From: Turicimonas muris
GTDB taxonomy: Bacteria > Pseudomonadota > Gammaproteobacteria > Burkholderiales > Burkholderiaceae_F
NCBI RefSeq assembly: GCF_002221595.1
Contig: NZ_NHMP01000001.1
Span: 434,001-498,000, forward strand
Length of the DNA stretch: 64,000 nt
Reading direction: 5' to 3'
This document shows, in pieces, positions 8,824 through 18,467 of the stretch. The position numbers and the translations under genes are program-made. Position 1 is the first letter of the stretch. Each line of letters opens with the position of its first letter. The notes beneath the pieces are model-generated. The model searched no databases. It was not told the DNA's origin and saw only the letters and a list, made by a program, of their open reading frames with translations.

Positions 8824-9199
8824 TACATACTTTCAATTTATCAAATTCTCAGTTGTGGGCACTTTTGGATTTGGTGTTGATGTTTGTGTTTTCTACCTTT
8901 TTACCCAAATTTGTAACCTAGGTTTGGCCCGAATAATCGCTTTTTTGGTTGCTGTGATTTTTACGTTTTTGCTGAATCGGAGTTTTACATTTTTGGTAGA
9001 GAAAAAAACTGGCTTCTTACCAGAATTTATTAAGTATTTTTTCTCAATGATTCTAGGAGGTTTAGCTAACTTAGCTACATCGTTATATTTGTTGTATCAA
9101 ATCAAATTTTTTGAGAATTATCAATTCATTCCTCTCGCTTTGGGCAGCGTGGCTGGATTGCTAATAAATTTTTCTCTTTCCAAGAAGATTTTTTCTTAA
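8810..9199 (+). CDS. GtrA-family flippase
   Basis: A 129-residue membrane protein with four predicted helices and the GtrA signature near the start (FIKFSVVGTFGFGVDVCVFY) and in the middle (FLLNRSFTF). GtrA proteins are thought to flip undecaprenyl-linked sugars to the periplasm. The ATG at 8810 overlaps the preceding glycosyltransferase stop, showing translational coupling; an earlier in-frame start at 8726 would lie deep in that gene and is rejected. It works with the upstream GtrB-like enzyme and probably the downstream membrane glycosyltransferase. Confidence 0.85.
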   Translation: MKRSSTYFQFIKFSVVGTFGFGVDVCVFYLFTQICNLGLARIIAFLVAVIFTFLLNRSFTFLVEKKTGFLPEFIKYFFSMILGGLANLATSLYLLYQIKFFENYQFIPLALGSVAGLLINFSLSKKIFS

Positions 9200-9283
9200 T
9201 CTTGTTCCCGTAAATGGTAAGACTGAGAGGATGCCTGAAAAGCTGGTTAACTTTTGAAATTTTGTATATCTCTTAGATGAATC

Positions 9284-11134
9284 ATGAGTAGTTTGTTTTT
9301 TTTTAGTAGATTAATTATTAGTTTGGGAACGTTTTTGGCCTTAACTTTAAATGCAGTTCCTAGACCTCATGGCTCTCAACTATTTCCCAGGATTGAATCG
9401 CTTCCTGACAGCTATGGGGCCTTAGGGCTTTTCCTTTGTGCAATTATTTTGCTGGTGGTTTTCTCTGGCCTTGATCTTAAGATCACAAAAAAAGACTTTC
9501 CCTGTCTTTTAGCCTCTTCTCTTATTACTTTTTTAGCATTAATTTCAGATAGTTTTGCTCAATATTCAAGTTTCAGAGGAATAACTTTTTCTTTCAGCAC
9601 GATTTTAATTTTTTTTCTGAAATTTGGAGTATTTGCTTTTTGGGGTACTATTTTTGTAAAAGCGGCACTCCGATTTAGTAAAAGTTTTTTTGAAATGGAG
9701 AATCTGCAGGGTACGTCAGTTTCTAAAGAATTAGTGAAATACTTTGTATTCTCTTTCTTAATAATCTTTTTGGCATGGTTGCCTTACTATATAGTTTTTT
9801 TCCCAGGAACCCCAACTTGGGACGGCTTAACTATGATCAATTCAGCCGCTGGTTTTTGGCCTCCTTCTAATCATCACCCTTATTTTTTCTCATGTTTTTT
9901 CGCATTAGTTCTTAAACTTCGGTTTTGGATAGGAGATGAAAATAGTTTCGCTTGTTTATCTGGAATCCTGTTTCTCTTCGAGATCCTGCTTTATACAATC
10001 AGTTGTTTATTAATAAGAATCTCCGTCCCTACACTGCGACAATGGGTATATTTTCTCTTTCCCCTCTTCTTTGCTCTTGTTCCCCAGTTTCCACTTTATG
10101 CCCAAGCGATTATGAAAGATGGTCTTTATGCTTCTTCATTTGCCTTATTTTCTTCTACGCTTCTGGCTTTAGTCATGGTAACTAAAAGACAGAAAAATAA
10201 TAACGTAGGGTTGATAGTATTGTTTTTTATTAGTGCGTTCTTTCTTTGTTTTATAAGGCACAATGGAATATTTGTGGTCGTCCCTACTGCTTTGTTCTTG
10301 ATAGGATATCTCGGTCTGCAAAAATCAAAAAGTTGTAAACCCCTTGTAATGAGTTTTTGTTTGTTGTTATTTCTTGTCCTGTCTTCAAATTATTATCTTA
10401 AAAATGTTCTTCATGTTAAGCCCTCTCCAACAAGAGAAACTTTTGCGTTGCTGGGGCAACCCATTGCTAAGGCTTGGATGGAAAATAAGCATTCCTTCGA
10501 CGCGAGTATGCTAAAGGAAATGGAAAAGGTTTTTTATGACAGTGAAAAAATTTTAACGGACTATAACCCTCAACTTTATGATCCAGTTAAACATCAGATC
10601 AGGAAGGAAGCTTCTCCAAAAGACGTAGCACAATTAGCTTTTAAGGTATGTAAACAATTTCCCAAATCTTGCATAAAAGGTCTGATAAGTCATAGTTATT
10701 TATATTTTTACCCCTTTGCAAATAATAATGTAATGGCACCTTTTTATTGGTGGATAGAAACTGGAGCACCAAATATTGGTAAATTTAAACTACAATATAC
10801 TTTTTCCTCCAGGTGGAGAGAAAGAGTGACCAATTACGGTTATATATGGGTTGAAAAGATGCCTTTCTCATTTGTAACTCGACCTTATTTACCCACCTAT
10901 TTAGCTATTCTTCTTGGTGTTTTAATCATTTTTAGAAGATCTGCTGCGGGCATGATCCTGGTTCTTCCAATATTTTTAACACTTACTTTGAATATTTTAT
11001 CGCCAGTAAATGGTGACTTTAGGTACCAACTTCCTTTATTGGCCGTGGTGCCAATGATGATTTTATGGCTCGTAATGTTTGGACAAGAAGGAAGTACAAA
11101 GGTTCAGAAAAAGATATTGTTAACAAGGGCGTAG
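9284..11134 (+). CDS. Polytopic membrane protein, DUF6020/GT-C-like
   Basis: A 616-residue protein with about a dozen hydrophobic segments. The motif FPGTPTWDGL, followed by SNHHPYFFSCFFALV and a later KDGLYASSFALFSS, resembles DUF6020/GT-C-like proteins of surface-glycan loci. It probably transfers the lipid-linked sugar to the glycan in the periplasm, as the third partner of the gtr-like trio (inference from order). Codons 5-7 form a T9 tract (LFFF) right after the start, another potential slippage site. The family call is tentative. Confidence 0.65.
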   Translation: MSSLFFFSRLIISLGTFLALTLNAVPRPHGSQLFPRIESLPDSYGALGLFLCAIILLVVFSGLDLKITKKDFPCLLASSLITFLALISDSFAQYSSFRGITFSFSTILIFFLKFGVFAFWGTIFVKAALRFSKSFFEMENLQGTSVSKELVKYFVFSFLIIFLAWLPYYIVFFPGTPTWDGLTMINSAAGFWPPSNHHPYFFSCFFALVLKLRFWIGDENSFACLSGILFLFEILLYTISCLLIRISVPTLRQWVYFLFPLFFALVPQFPLYAQAIMKDGLYASSFALFSSTLLALVMVTKRQKNNNVGLIVLFFISAFFLCFIRHNGIFVVVPTALFLIGYLGLQKSKSCKPLVMSFCLLLFLVLSSNYYLKNVLHVKPSPTRETFALLGQPIAKAWMENKHSFDASMLKEMEKVFYDSEKILTDYNPQLYDPVKHQIRKEASPKDVAQLAFKVCKQFPKSCIKGLISHSYLYFYPFANNNVMAPFYWWIETGAPNIGKFKLQYTFSSRWRERVTNYGYIWVEKMPFSFVTRPYLPTYLAILLGVLIIFRRSAAGMILVLPIFLTLTLNILSPVNGDFRYQLPLLAVVPMMILWLVMFGQEGSTKVQKKILLTRA

Positions 11135-11228
11135 ATAGTCAAGATACTTTCTCTAGCAGATTGGGGGAAAAAATGCTAAATAAACGATATGAGTTTTTTT
11201 CACGCCCTAATGAATGAAAGTTTCTTTC

Positions 11229-11288
11229 GCGAATTGGAACCGACAGTATGTGGAGTTTTTGCCGGCGCCGTCTGCGGTTCCAATTCGC
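11229..11288. other. Long inverted repeat downstream of GT-C gene
   Basis: A perfect 14-bp inverted repeat (GCGAATTGGAACCG ... CGGTTCCAATTCGC) with a 32-nt GC-rich interior, in the 250-bp gap between the membrane glycosyltransferase and the first IS. It has no T-run. It may be a remnant of an element end or an RNA structure. Confidence 0.4.
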
Positions 11289-11381
11289 TCGTTCCCGCAT
11301 CTCCAGCATTTCCAGCATCGTCCGCATTATCAATAATCCTCGAAGACTCCAACTTCCGTTATCCCCAAACTTTGTTAGCCC

Positions 11382-13328
11382 TAGACTATATCAGTCGGGC
11401 TTAAAAAGGCGAGGGGGTTTAAGACAGCCCAACAAACTGATGAGGTCCCTATCTTTTTTAGGTAGGGGCTTTTTCATTATCCAGTTTGTTCCAGACGGGG
11501 CTCTTACGGCTTTATGCCGGCTTAAAGAAGCAAATGCCATACGCAGTGAATCGCCGGGCAACTTCACCTTGCGTCTCTCAGTCTCTGATAAATCGACCTT
11601 ATTCTGCTTTCTCTGTTCCTGACAGTACTTTTCAATCTCCGGCAAAGGCTGCGCGAAGTTTCTAACATTCATCAGAAAGATATTGCGCAGCGGCTGAGCT
11701 AGCGACAGCAAAAAGAGTTTGCCCTCATAGGTTGCTTTCGTGCTGTAGAGCCTGTCGCCGGAATTTTCTACCTTAAATCCTCTAAAGGCTTCTTCTATAA
11801 CATTTCTCTGTCTGCTTATTCTGACAGCGGCACTCGGGTCTTCTATGCAATTTGTTCTTATCGCCCAGGCGCCCTTAAGACATCTGACACTATCGAGCGC
11901 TTTAGTCTTTTTTATCCAAACTTTTCGCTTCTCATCTTCTTTAATATAGGGCGATGCCTGCGTATACAAGCTATGTTCCACGGTCAGTCCTTTATTTTTC
12001 TTTTCCAGCACCTCAGCAACGACAGCTTCTAATTGTTTCATCTGAGCAGTTTGGAGTTCCGGATTCACATACAAGTGAAGATACTGAGTAGTGGTAAAAG
12101 TTTGCTCTGTCACCGGCATTTTTTGTTGCCAAGACTCTGTAAAAGTTCTGCAATAGAGTCCAACGTCGGGAAGATAAAAAGCAGAACTAGAGAAGGAAGC
12201 TTTGTATTTTCTGAATTTCTCCTTTATCCCTTCCTCAGAAAGAGGCACTCCCGTGAGGTAGCCGAGCTCAGAATTAATGAGCTGCTGCACGTTATGGAGG
12301 CTATGGTAGCCTCTGTCGGTAACGAATACAGTATCGGTCAGGTCAAAGTTAGCGTTGAGCATATCGGCAATCACAGTAGAGTACAGGGCCTTATCGTTAA
12401 TAGAGCCTTCACTTTCTAAGGCGTAGACCGTCTCTCCGGTTAAGTAGTCAATTCCTAGGGTGTAATTAATTTGTTTTAAATCCGGTCGCTGTTTTGCATG
12501 TCCAAAGGCAGCGTCTTCAATGGTTTCCGAGTAACTGTGAACGCATGTGGAATCCAAAGCCAGGAGGTGGCGGACGTTGGAAGCTAAAGTTTTTTGTTCA
12601 GCCAATTTCTCATAGAAGTTACGAACCCGATCGAATCTAAGCTTGAAGTATTTTTTAATAGTCTCATCGGTTATTTTGGCAAGAAGCCTGCTTATCTGGG
12701 CAGAATCAAGTAGTTGTGCGCTGGGAAGCCATTGTTGCGGCAACCATTGCTGATAAATCTGTAAGGCCCCGTTGGAAGAAAGAAAAACATAAACCGCCAG
12801 TTTGAGAAAATTGTCTGCATCCTCCGGTTCTAAAACCTCTTTCAAATCTTTAAGGATGTGATGTTCCAGGGCAGTGTGCCAGCAGATCCAGCTGCCGAGC
12901 GGAGAAACAATGTCATCTAGGCAGGAACTGCTTCTTTGTTCTTCTAAGGCTTCGGTTTCCTCTTCAGTCTTTGTTACCAATTCATTGCTTTCGTAAAAGT
13001 AGAGTTGGCCGGCAAACTCAGGATATTTTTCAAGGAACTTCTTGCTGAAAGAGACCTTGCCTGTGGATGTGTTCAGAGAGCCTACGTAAATACGTTCCTT
13101 AGGCTCGGAGCGCTTCTTTTCTTTATTCCATTCATTCCTATAGCGAACGACATAAGTAGTTCCGTTGGCGTTATGGCAGGTCGTGTATCGAAAGTGGCCG
13201 TCGGGGTAAATTTTAGTACGTCCCATGATTTAATAGACCCGCTGTGTATTATATAGTCTATTATAGTACAAAAAAAGAAAAACTTGGGAAAATTTTTAAC
13301 TTTTCTCAATTTTTCCAAGTAGTTATTC
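11382..13328 (-). mobile_element. IS1634-family element A (probably interrupted by element B)
   Basis: The left end at 11382 reads TAGACTATATCAG, 9 bp past the transposase stop. The same 10 bp occur inverted at 13251-13260, only 24 bp before the ATG. A second inverted match (TAGACTATAATC) occurs at 15276-15287, just beyond element B. The other two IS1634-family elements here have 130-143 bp between end and start codon, so the second match (about 117 bp once element B is removed) is the more likely true end. Element B would then be nested in element A. No target duplication was found for A. Confidence 0.55.
11391..13226 (-). CDS. IS1634-family DDE transposase (element A)
   Basis: A 611-residue transposase. 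The DDE catalytic residues are visible in order: D in LLALDSTCVHSYSE, D in VFVTDRGYHS and E in RQRNVIEEAFRGFK. The N-terminal segment (YRNEWNKEKKRSEPKERIYVG) is typical of the group. It is intact, and cuts the glycan locus into two parts together with element B. It is only distantly similar to the neighbouring transposase (13459-15249), so the two are not duplicates of one element. Confidence 0.85.
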   Translation of the reverse strand: MGRTKIYPDGHFRYTTCHNANGTTYVVRYRNEWNKEKKRSEPKERIYVGSLNTSTGKVSFSKKFLEKYPEFAGQLYFYESNELVTKTEEETEALEEQRSSSCLDDIVSPLGSWICWHTALEHHILKDLKEVLEPEDADNFLKLAVYVFLSSNGALQIYQQWLPQQWLPSAQLLDSAQISRLLAKITDETIKKYFKLRFDRVRNFYEKLAEQKTLASNVRHLLALDSTCVHSYSETIEDAAFGHAKQRPDLKQINYTLGIDYLTGETVYALESEGSINDKALYSTVIADMLNANFDLTDTVFVTDRGYHSLHNVQQLINSELGYLTGVPLSEEGIKEKFRKYKASFSSSAFYLPDVGLYCRTFTESWQQKMPVTEQTFTTTQYLHLYVNPELQTAQMKQLEAVVAEVLEKKNKGLTVEHSLYTQASPYIKEDEKRKVWIKKTKALDSVRCLKGAWAIRTNCIEDPSAAVRISRQRNVIEEAFRGFKVENSGDRLYSTKATYEGKLFLLSLAQPLRNIFLMNVRNFAQPLPEIEKYCQEQRKQNKVDLSETERRKVKLPGDSLRMAFASLSRHKAVRAPSGTNWIMKKPLPKKDRDLISLLGCLKPPRLFKPD

Positions 13329-15266
13329 CCTGAATTCCCGTTAATCTAGGTGCATATTTAACAATTTCTTGCTTTTTCTTAATAACTTGCTGATTTAGTG
13401 CTCTTTTTGAGTTACGAATCAGCTTTTTTATATATTTAATAGGTGATAATTATCTCCTATGAAAACCGATACTTCTCAAACAAATTTTGATCCTTCGGCT
13501 CAAGAAAACTATTTCATTGAGTCAGGAGTTATCTCACCCATTTTTATTAAGAACAATCATGGGATTAGATATGCGATTTTCTACAGAAATAAATGGGAAG
13601 GCTCCACTTGCCAGAAACAATTCCAGAAAACGGTAGGAAGAATTTTTGATGATGACTCAGTAGAGCTAGGAAAGAAATTCTTAAGTCAGTTTCCTGCTTT
13701 AAAGGACTGCAAGGCCACCTTATCTGGAAGAACAATACGTCTTGCCGGTCCAAATATTGCGGTGCTTCCACCTCTTGAGCCCATGGCTCAACAACGTCAG
13801 GCTTTCTTTGATGAACTCGATCAGAACACTCGACTTTCTGCCGGAGCCTCCTATGTCTTGTGGCAAATAGCCCAACAAAACCATCTGCTGACTGATCTTG
13901 AGGATGTATTTGGGAAAAACCGTGCGGCAGTTCTTCTGTCTTTGGCTATTTTCTTTGCCTCCGATCCGGGCGCCGTTGCCTCAGAATTTGAGATCTACAG
14001 CCATCACACTTGGCTGCCTTGCTCTCCCTTGAGCTCTCAGGAAGTCTCCGAAGTTTTTCAAAGCATCTTAAATCCAGAAGTCATGCGATTTCTTCACAAA
14101 AGGATTCAACACTCTAAATCTTCCGAGCAGAATTCTCTTTATTGGAGCTTTGACACCACCTCTATCTCTTCTTACTCTGAAACCATCCGAAAAACTGCCT
14201 ATGGTTACAGCAAAGAAAATCCAGAACTGCCTCAGTTAAACTTGGGTCTGATCGTTTCCGAAAATTCCGGAGAACCTCTGTATTACAAAGTTCTGGAAGG
14301 TTCAATTTCTGATCCTCTGGCTTTAAGGCAGTTGTTGGTAGACACCGCTCAATTGGATACCTCCAACGTTAGCTTAGTCATGGATAGAGCCTTTAGCTCA
14401 CCTTCTTTGCTTGACCAACTTTATAAAAACAATCTTGGATTTATCTGCGGCTCTAAGACCAACCTTAATTACTGCAAATCGGTTATTAACAGTTTTGCCA
14501 GGGAATTGCAGTTAGGAGGCGTGGATACATTCTTAGAAGAATATGGACTGCAAGCCAAAACATCTTCAACTACTTGGTCTTACTACGATCCTTCAACAGG
14601 TTATCGTGAAAGGAAGCCACTGTATATCCATGTTTATCTTGACCCATTCCGTGCCGCCGGAGAAAGAGAAACATTGTTGAAAAAGCTGAAAAAACTGCAG
14701 AAAAAAATTAAAGCTAAATCTCCCTTAAATAAACCGGAAGCAGACTTGCGTAAACAGTTCTTTATCAAGGGCTCTCTAGGATGGGCTTACGACAAAGAAC
14801 TGTGGCAGCAAAATGAAAAACTACTAGGGCTATTCGTATTGGTGTCCAGCTCAGTATCTTCGGCAGCTGAAGCTTTGAGAATTTACCGGCAAAGAGACAT
14901 CGTGGAGAAGAACTTCAATAACCTCAAAGAGAGATGTTCGGGACGCCGCATGCGTTGCCAGGAAAGCGCTTTAGAAGGAAAAGTATTTGTTCTATTTCTA
15001 AGCTTGATTTTGCTGATGAATTTAAAAATGCGTTTCCACCGGGCAAGAGAAGAAGAAAACTGTCAGGAAGAAAAAGCAAAATTTTTGCCTGACGATGTCC
15101 CCGACTTCTTAAGAGGGCTGAGTGTGATAGATGTCACAAGCCGGAAATCAGAAAACAATCAATTCTTTTATTGGGACTTAATTCCAAAGAAAATAAGATT
15201 AACTTTGGAAGCCATAGGAATCAAAGAACCTCCTAGATTTATCACCTAGGAGGTCCGGAATTCAGG
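13329..15266 (+). mobile_element. IS1634-family element B, complete, with TSD
   Basis: Inverted ends begin CCTGAATTCC and share a second block CTAGGTG within 24 bp (13329-13352 and 15243-15266). A perfect 6-bp duplication TTATTC flanks them (13323-13328 and 15267-15272). Length is 1,938 bp with one transposase gene. The clean duplication indicates a fairly recent insertion. A 40-bp piece of the same right end occurs at 55647-55686 with two mismatches. Confidence 0.9.
13459..15249 (+). CDS. IS1634-family DDE transposase (element B)
   Basis: A 596-residue transposase with catalytic residues in WSFDTTSISSYSE, LVMDRAFSS and RQRDIVEKNFNNLK, the typical D-D-E layout with an insertion domain between the second D and the E. 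The gene fills the element, starting 130 bp from the left end and stopping 17 bp before the right end. It is intact and presumably active. Confidence 0.88.
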   Translation: MKTDTSQTNFDPSAQENYFIESGVISPIFIKNNHGIRYAIFYRNKWEGSTCQKQFQKTVGRIFDDDSVELGKKFLSQFPALKDCKATLSGRTIRLAGPNIAVLPPLEPMAQQRQAFFDELDQNTRLSAGASYVLWQIAQQNHLLTDLEDVFGKNRAAVLLSLAIFFASDPGAVASEFEIYSHHTWLPCSPLSSQEVSEVFQSILNPEVMRFLHKRIQHSKSSEQNSLYWSFDTTSISSYSETIRKTAYGYSKENPELPQLNLGLIVSENSGEPLYYKVLEGSISDPLALRQLLVDTAQLDTSNVSLVMDRAFSSPSLLDQLYKNNLGFICGSKTNLNYCKSVINSFARELQLGGVDTFLEEYGLQAKTSSTTWSYYDPSTGYRERKPLYIHVYLDPFRAAGERETLLKKLKKLQKKIKAKSPLNKPEADLRKQFFIKGSLGWAYDKELWQQNEKLLGLFVLVSSSVSSAAEALRIYRQRDIVEKNFNNLKERCSGRRMRCQESALEGKVFVLFLSLILLMNLKMRFHRAREEENCQEEKAKFLPDDVPDFLRGLSVIDVTSRKSENNQFFYWDLIPKKIRLTLEAIGIKEPPRFIT

Positions 15267-15511
15267 TTATTCGTGGATTATAGTCTAATTTACAAAATTT
15301 ACATTTTTTGTGTTTCTATAATTCTGCAAGGTTTGGGTTGTTTGCTCGAAAAACTCAACTTTAACGGATGTACATGTCGCTTTTTTGTTATTTGTTGTTG
15401 CCTGATGTCAAGGGATGCAGGCGGAAATGGAGGGGACCCGCTTGCGGGGAGCAGGCCGTTTAAGAGCCGTAATGCCCTTGACAGAAGAATGCAACAACCT
15501 TCACGCTATTA

Positions 15512-15547
15512 GTCGGCCCCTCCGACATACATGGCGGAGGGGCCGAC
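15512..15547. other. Perfect 13-bp GC-rich hairpin
   Basis: Arms GTCGGCCCCTCCG and CGGAGGGGCCGAC with a 10-nt loop (15525-15534). A second palindrome, CCCCCTTTT/AAAAGGGGG, follows at 15567-15586. Together they look like a REP- or MITE-like unit in the non-coding stretch 15288-15820, where no gene was recognised. Confidence 0.45.
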
Positions 15548-15820
15548 GTCAGATGGCGAATCGCTTCCCCCTTTTCTAAAAGGGGGACGGGAGGGGGCTT
15601 GGTGAAATAACGAATTTGCTTGGATATGTCAAATTTCCCACTAATCCGGGAAGAACCAGATATTTATGTTTATCTATTTGTTTAAAAAAGATTTTAAAGA
15701 TTTTTTTTGTTATTTTCTTAGATAAATGAATGCGTCCGCCCTGGTTGAAGGATACGTCCACAACCGGCTCCAGATAAGGGTTCGTGTAAAAACAGGAAAG
15801 AGTCTTTATTAGGCTATAGT

Positions 15821-16867
15821 TTAATTTTTGGGGAAATTGTTAATTAATTCAATAAAATAACTTGAGATTATTCTTTTTGCTCGTCCTATACCAAATTTCT
15901 TTAATCGATAGAAAAGATAAATAAGGTTCCAAACTGTTTTGGAAGGATTGTTTTTTTTGGCCTTCATAATCCAGTTTAGTCCACTGTAATATCTTGGTTT
16001 TCTCTGGGCAATTTCTTCCCAAGGAACTTCCGAGAATGTTTTTAAAAGATCATCAAATCTATAGTCTGCTCCCTTCACAGCCCACAATAAAAAATCTGCC
16101 GCCCACTCTTCAAAACCTTGATTAACATTAACGTATCTTTCTTTCAAAAAAATCTTCATTAGTTGGACAGCTTTGTAATAGTCTTGTTCCTCTTCTGTAA
16201 GAGAGTTGCTTAAGGAAGATAGTCGGTTTACCCTATGGTAAATGCTGCATTTTCCAGTATGAAGGATCTTTCTTGCCAATATCAAGGAGCTATAAACAAA
16301 TACTAAATCTTCAGAATTTCTTAAATGGGGAAAGAGCAACTTATTGTCTTTTATAAATTGTGTTTTAAACGCTTTGTCCCATGCCCAACCCATATATGAA
16401 TAAAAAATAGAGTCTTTATCTCCCGGGTTTTTCTGTGGACGATTACTCCAACCAATTTTGTTTATAAAGCCACTTTTATGGTCTAGCTCATAAGATCCGC
16501 AAATTCCTACATCTGGATTTTGAAGCAATACTGGATAAAAAGATTCAAAATAATCTCTACTTAAAATATCGTCTCCGTCTAAAACAAAAAAATAATCGGT
16601 CCATATTTTTTCTATACCAATATTTCTGAGCGAACTTACTCCTTGATGCACCATTCCGTAGAAGTGCCAACTTTCATTATTTCTACAAAAAGTTTCCACG
16701 ATTTCCTTTGTTCCGTCCGAAGAGCCATCATCAAAGATTAATACCTCATCCGGCGGAAAGCTCTGCTCTTTCAAACTCGTCAACATTTCTTCGATGCAAT
16801 CTGACATGTTCCAAGTGGTTAGAACTACAGAAAAAGTAATTGCTCGCTTGTGTTCACATTTATTCAT
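15821..16867 (-). CDS. GT2-family glycosyltransferase
   Basis: A 348-residue soluble or peripheral enzyme with a GT-A fold: N-terminal FSVVLTTWNMSDCIEEML, donor-site segment IFDDGSSDGT, then the LDGDD metal-binding motif (about residues 96-100). The C-terminal half has the ED pair (NSEDLVF) of the acceptor site. It is the only minus-strand gene of the glycan locus and lies between the IS pair and wecB, so it may be separately transcribed. Sugar specificity cannot be read from sequence. Confidence 0.8.
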   Translation of the reverse strand: MNKCEHKRAITFSVVLTTWNMSDCIEEMLTSLKEQSFPPDEVLIFDDGSSDGTKEIVETFCRNNESWHFYGMVHQGVSSLRNIGIEKIWTDYFFVLDGDDILSRDYFESFYPVLLQNPDVGICGSYELDHKSGFINKIGWSNRPQKNPGDKDSIFYSYMGWAWDKAFKTQFIKDNKLLFPHLRNSEDLVFVYSSLILARKILHTGKCSIYHRVNRLSSLSNSLTEEEQDYYKAVQLMKIFLKERYVNVNQGFEEWAADFLLWAVKGADYRFDDLLKTFSEVPWEEIAQRKPRYYSGLNWIMKAKKNNPSKTVWNLIYLFYRLKKFGIGRAKRIISSYFIELINNFPKN

Positions 16868-17336
16868 TTTTTAACTCGTTCTTTTTTCGTTGGGACTTTA
16901 GCCATTAAAACTAAAAGAGATTGTCGCAAGAATTCATTAAATAATAGTTTCGCAAATTTTTAAACGCCAGATCCAACTGCCAAACGAAAGCCAGGTAGAC
17001 CGAGACTGCATCCGATCGCGGACCCAACTCCTAAGAGAAGAATCGATAGGCCCAAAAAAACAAATCAACAGAAAACTGACATTGAGAAAGCTTCAAACGG
17101 TTAATAGATTGCTATAGTGCAGAAAGTTGAGAAAGTTTTAATGCAAAGATTTGTAAATAAGTTCAAATTAACGAGAAAGTCGCTTGACAATCATCGATTA
17201 TGCTCAAATTCATCGGTACTCACTTTCAAAGGCGAATTTAAAAGCAAAAGTTGTGTTAACCTTCACAAAAATCCGCATATTGTGTAGAGAAGTAACATGC
17301 GTAATATTTATTCTTTTGAAAAAAGAAGGTGAAATT
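16868..17336. other. Divergent intergenic region before wecB
   Basis: About 470 bp between the minus-strand GT2 gene and the wecB start. It must hold the promoter for the main glycan operon. A TTGACA hexamer sits at 17184-17189, but no matching -10 is evident. No JUMPstart/ops sequence, RNA gene or repeat was seen. Confidence 0.3.
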
Positions 17337-18464
17337 GTGGAGAAGAAGGTTCTCGTTTTTGTTGGCACGCGACCAGAAGCTATCAAAATGGCTCCTGTTT
17401 ACAAAGAATTGAAGTTGAGGAAAGGTTTTAATCCAATTCTCGTGTCATCTGGGCAACATAAAGAAATGCTTGCACAGGCTCTTACTTCATTTGACTTAGC
17501 TCCAGATATTGACTTGAAAGTTATGACGTCAGGCCAGTCACTTAGCGGGATGAGTGCACGCCTTTTTGAGGCCATAGACGGTCTTCTTGAGAAGGAAGAG
17601 CCGGATTGCATTTTGGTTCAGGGTGACACAACTACAGTTCAAGTAGCTAGTTTAGTTGCTTTTTATCGTCGTATTCCTGTAGGACACGTTGAAGCTGGAC
17701 TCAGAAGCCACAATATTTACTCTCCTTTTCCTGAGGAGCTGAATAGGAAAATAACTGGATTAGTTGCAACTTGGCACTTTGCACCGACATCGTTGTCTAA
17801 AAATAATCTATTGTCGGAGGGTATCCCGGAAGACAAAATCCTTGTAAGTGGCAATACGGTAATTGATTCTTTGAAATGGATGTGTGCAAAGTTAGAGAAA
17901 GAACCCCCCAAGCTACCTCTAGAGATTGAAGACGCTATATCACAAAATAGACGAATCATTTTAGTGACTGCCCACAGAAGGGAGAGTTTCGGGGACGGCT
18001 TTGAACATATTTGTGCGGCAATTGAAAAACTTTCAGCGGCTTTCCCTGAAGATAGAATAGTTTATCCGGTCCATTTAAATCCAAATGTGAGGAAAGTGGT
18101 ATTTGCTCACTTAAATAATCATAAAGGGATTATTCTTATTGATCCTTTGGATTATGAGACCTTTGTTTATCTTGTAAATAAATCATATCTTGTCCTTACT
18201 GACTCAGGAGGAATACAGGAGGAAGCTCCATCTCTTGGAAAGCCTGTGTTGGTTATGCGAGATGTTACCGAACGTCCTGAAGGGGTTGAGGCAGGGGTCA
18301 ATCTTCTTGTAGGAACAGATGCCAGTAGAATCTTTAGTACGGCCAATAAATTTTTGGTTGACTTAAAAGAGCATGCGAGGATAGCAGCCATTCCAAGTCC
18401 TTTTGGCGATGGGACTGCCTCTAAACAGATCGTAAATTTCCTAGAGAAACACATTAGATCATAG
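17337..18464 (+). CDS. wecB: UDP-N-acetylglucosamine 2-epimerase
   Basis: A 376-residue enzyme interconverting UDP-GlcNAc and UDP-ManNAc in the cytosol. Signatures: VFVGTRPEAIKMAPV at the N-terminus, VQGDTTTVQVAS, GHVEAGLRSHNIYSPFPEE, GNTVIDSL, TAHRRESFG and the C-terminal TDSGGIQEEAPSLGKPVLVMRD. I chose GTG at 17337 because GAAGGTG precedes it by 5 nt and the length then matches E. coli WecB; an in-frame extension to 17184 looks spurious. It supplies ManNAc-type precursors for the following glycosyltransferases and stops 3 bp before the next gene. Confidence 0.9.
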   Translation: MEKKVLVFVGTRPEAIKMAPVYKELKLRKGFNPILVSSGQHKEMLAQALTSFDLAPDIDLKVMTSGQSLSGMSARLFEAIDGLLEKEEPDCILVQGDTTTVQVASLVAFYRRIPVGHVEAGLRSHNIYSPFPEELNRKITGLVATWHFAPTSLSKNNLLSEGIPEDKILVSGNTVIDSLKWMCAKLEKEPPKLPLEIEDAISQNRRIILVTAHRRESFGDGFEHICAAIEKLSAAFPEDRIVYPVHLNPNVRKVVFAHLNNHKGIILIDPLDYETFVYLVNKSYLVLTDSGGIQEEAPSLGKPVLVMRDVTERPEGVEAGVNLLVGTDASRIFSTANKFLVDLKEHARIAAIPSPFGDGTASKQIVNFLEKHIRS

Positions 18465-18467
18465 TTA

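Noticed and set aside
11370-11390. Possible integron attC-like core (GTTAGCC) near the long inverted repeat
   Set aside because: No matching partner core or attC-like spacing, and no integrase or cassette array.
11440-11475. Terminator-like stem with T-run at the end of the element A transposase
   Set aside because: It lies inside the coding sequence (KKPLPKKDRDL region), and the stem is imperfect.
15273-15512. 79-codon plus-strand frame after element B
   Set aside because: It spans IS-end and hairpin DNA, begins in the target duplication area, and has no ribosome site or recognisable protein.
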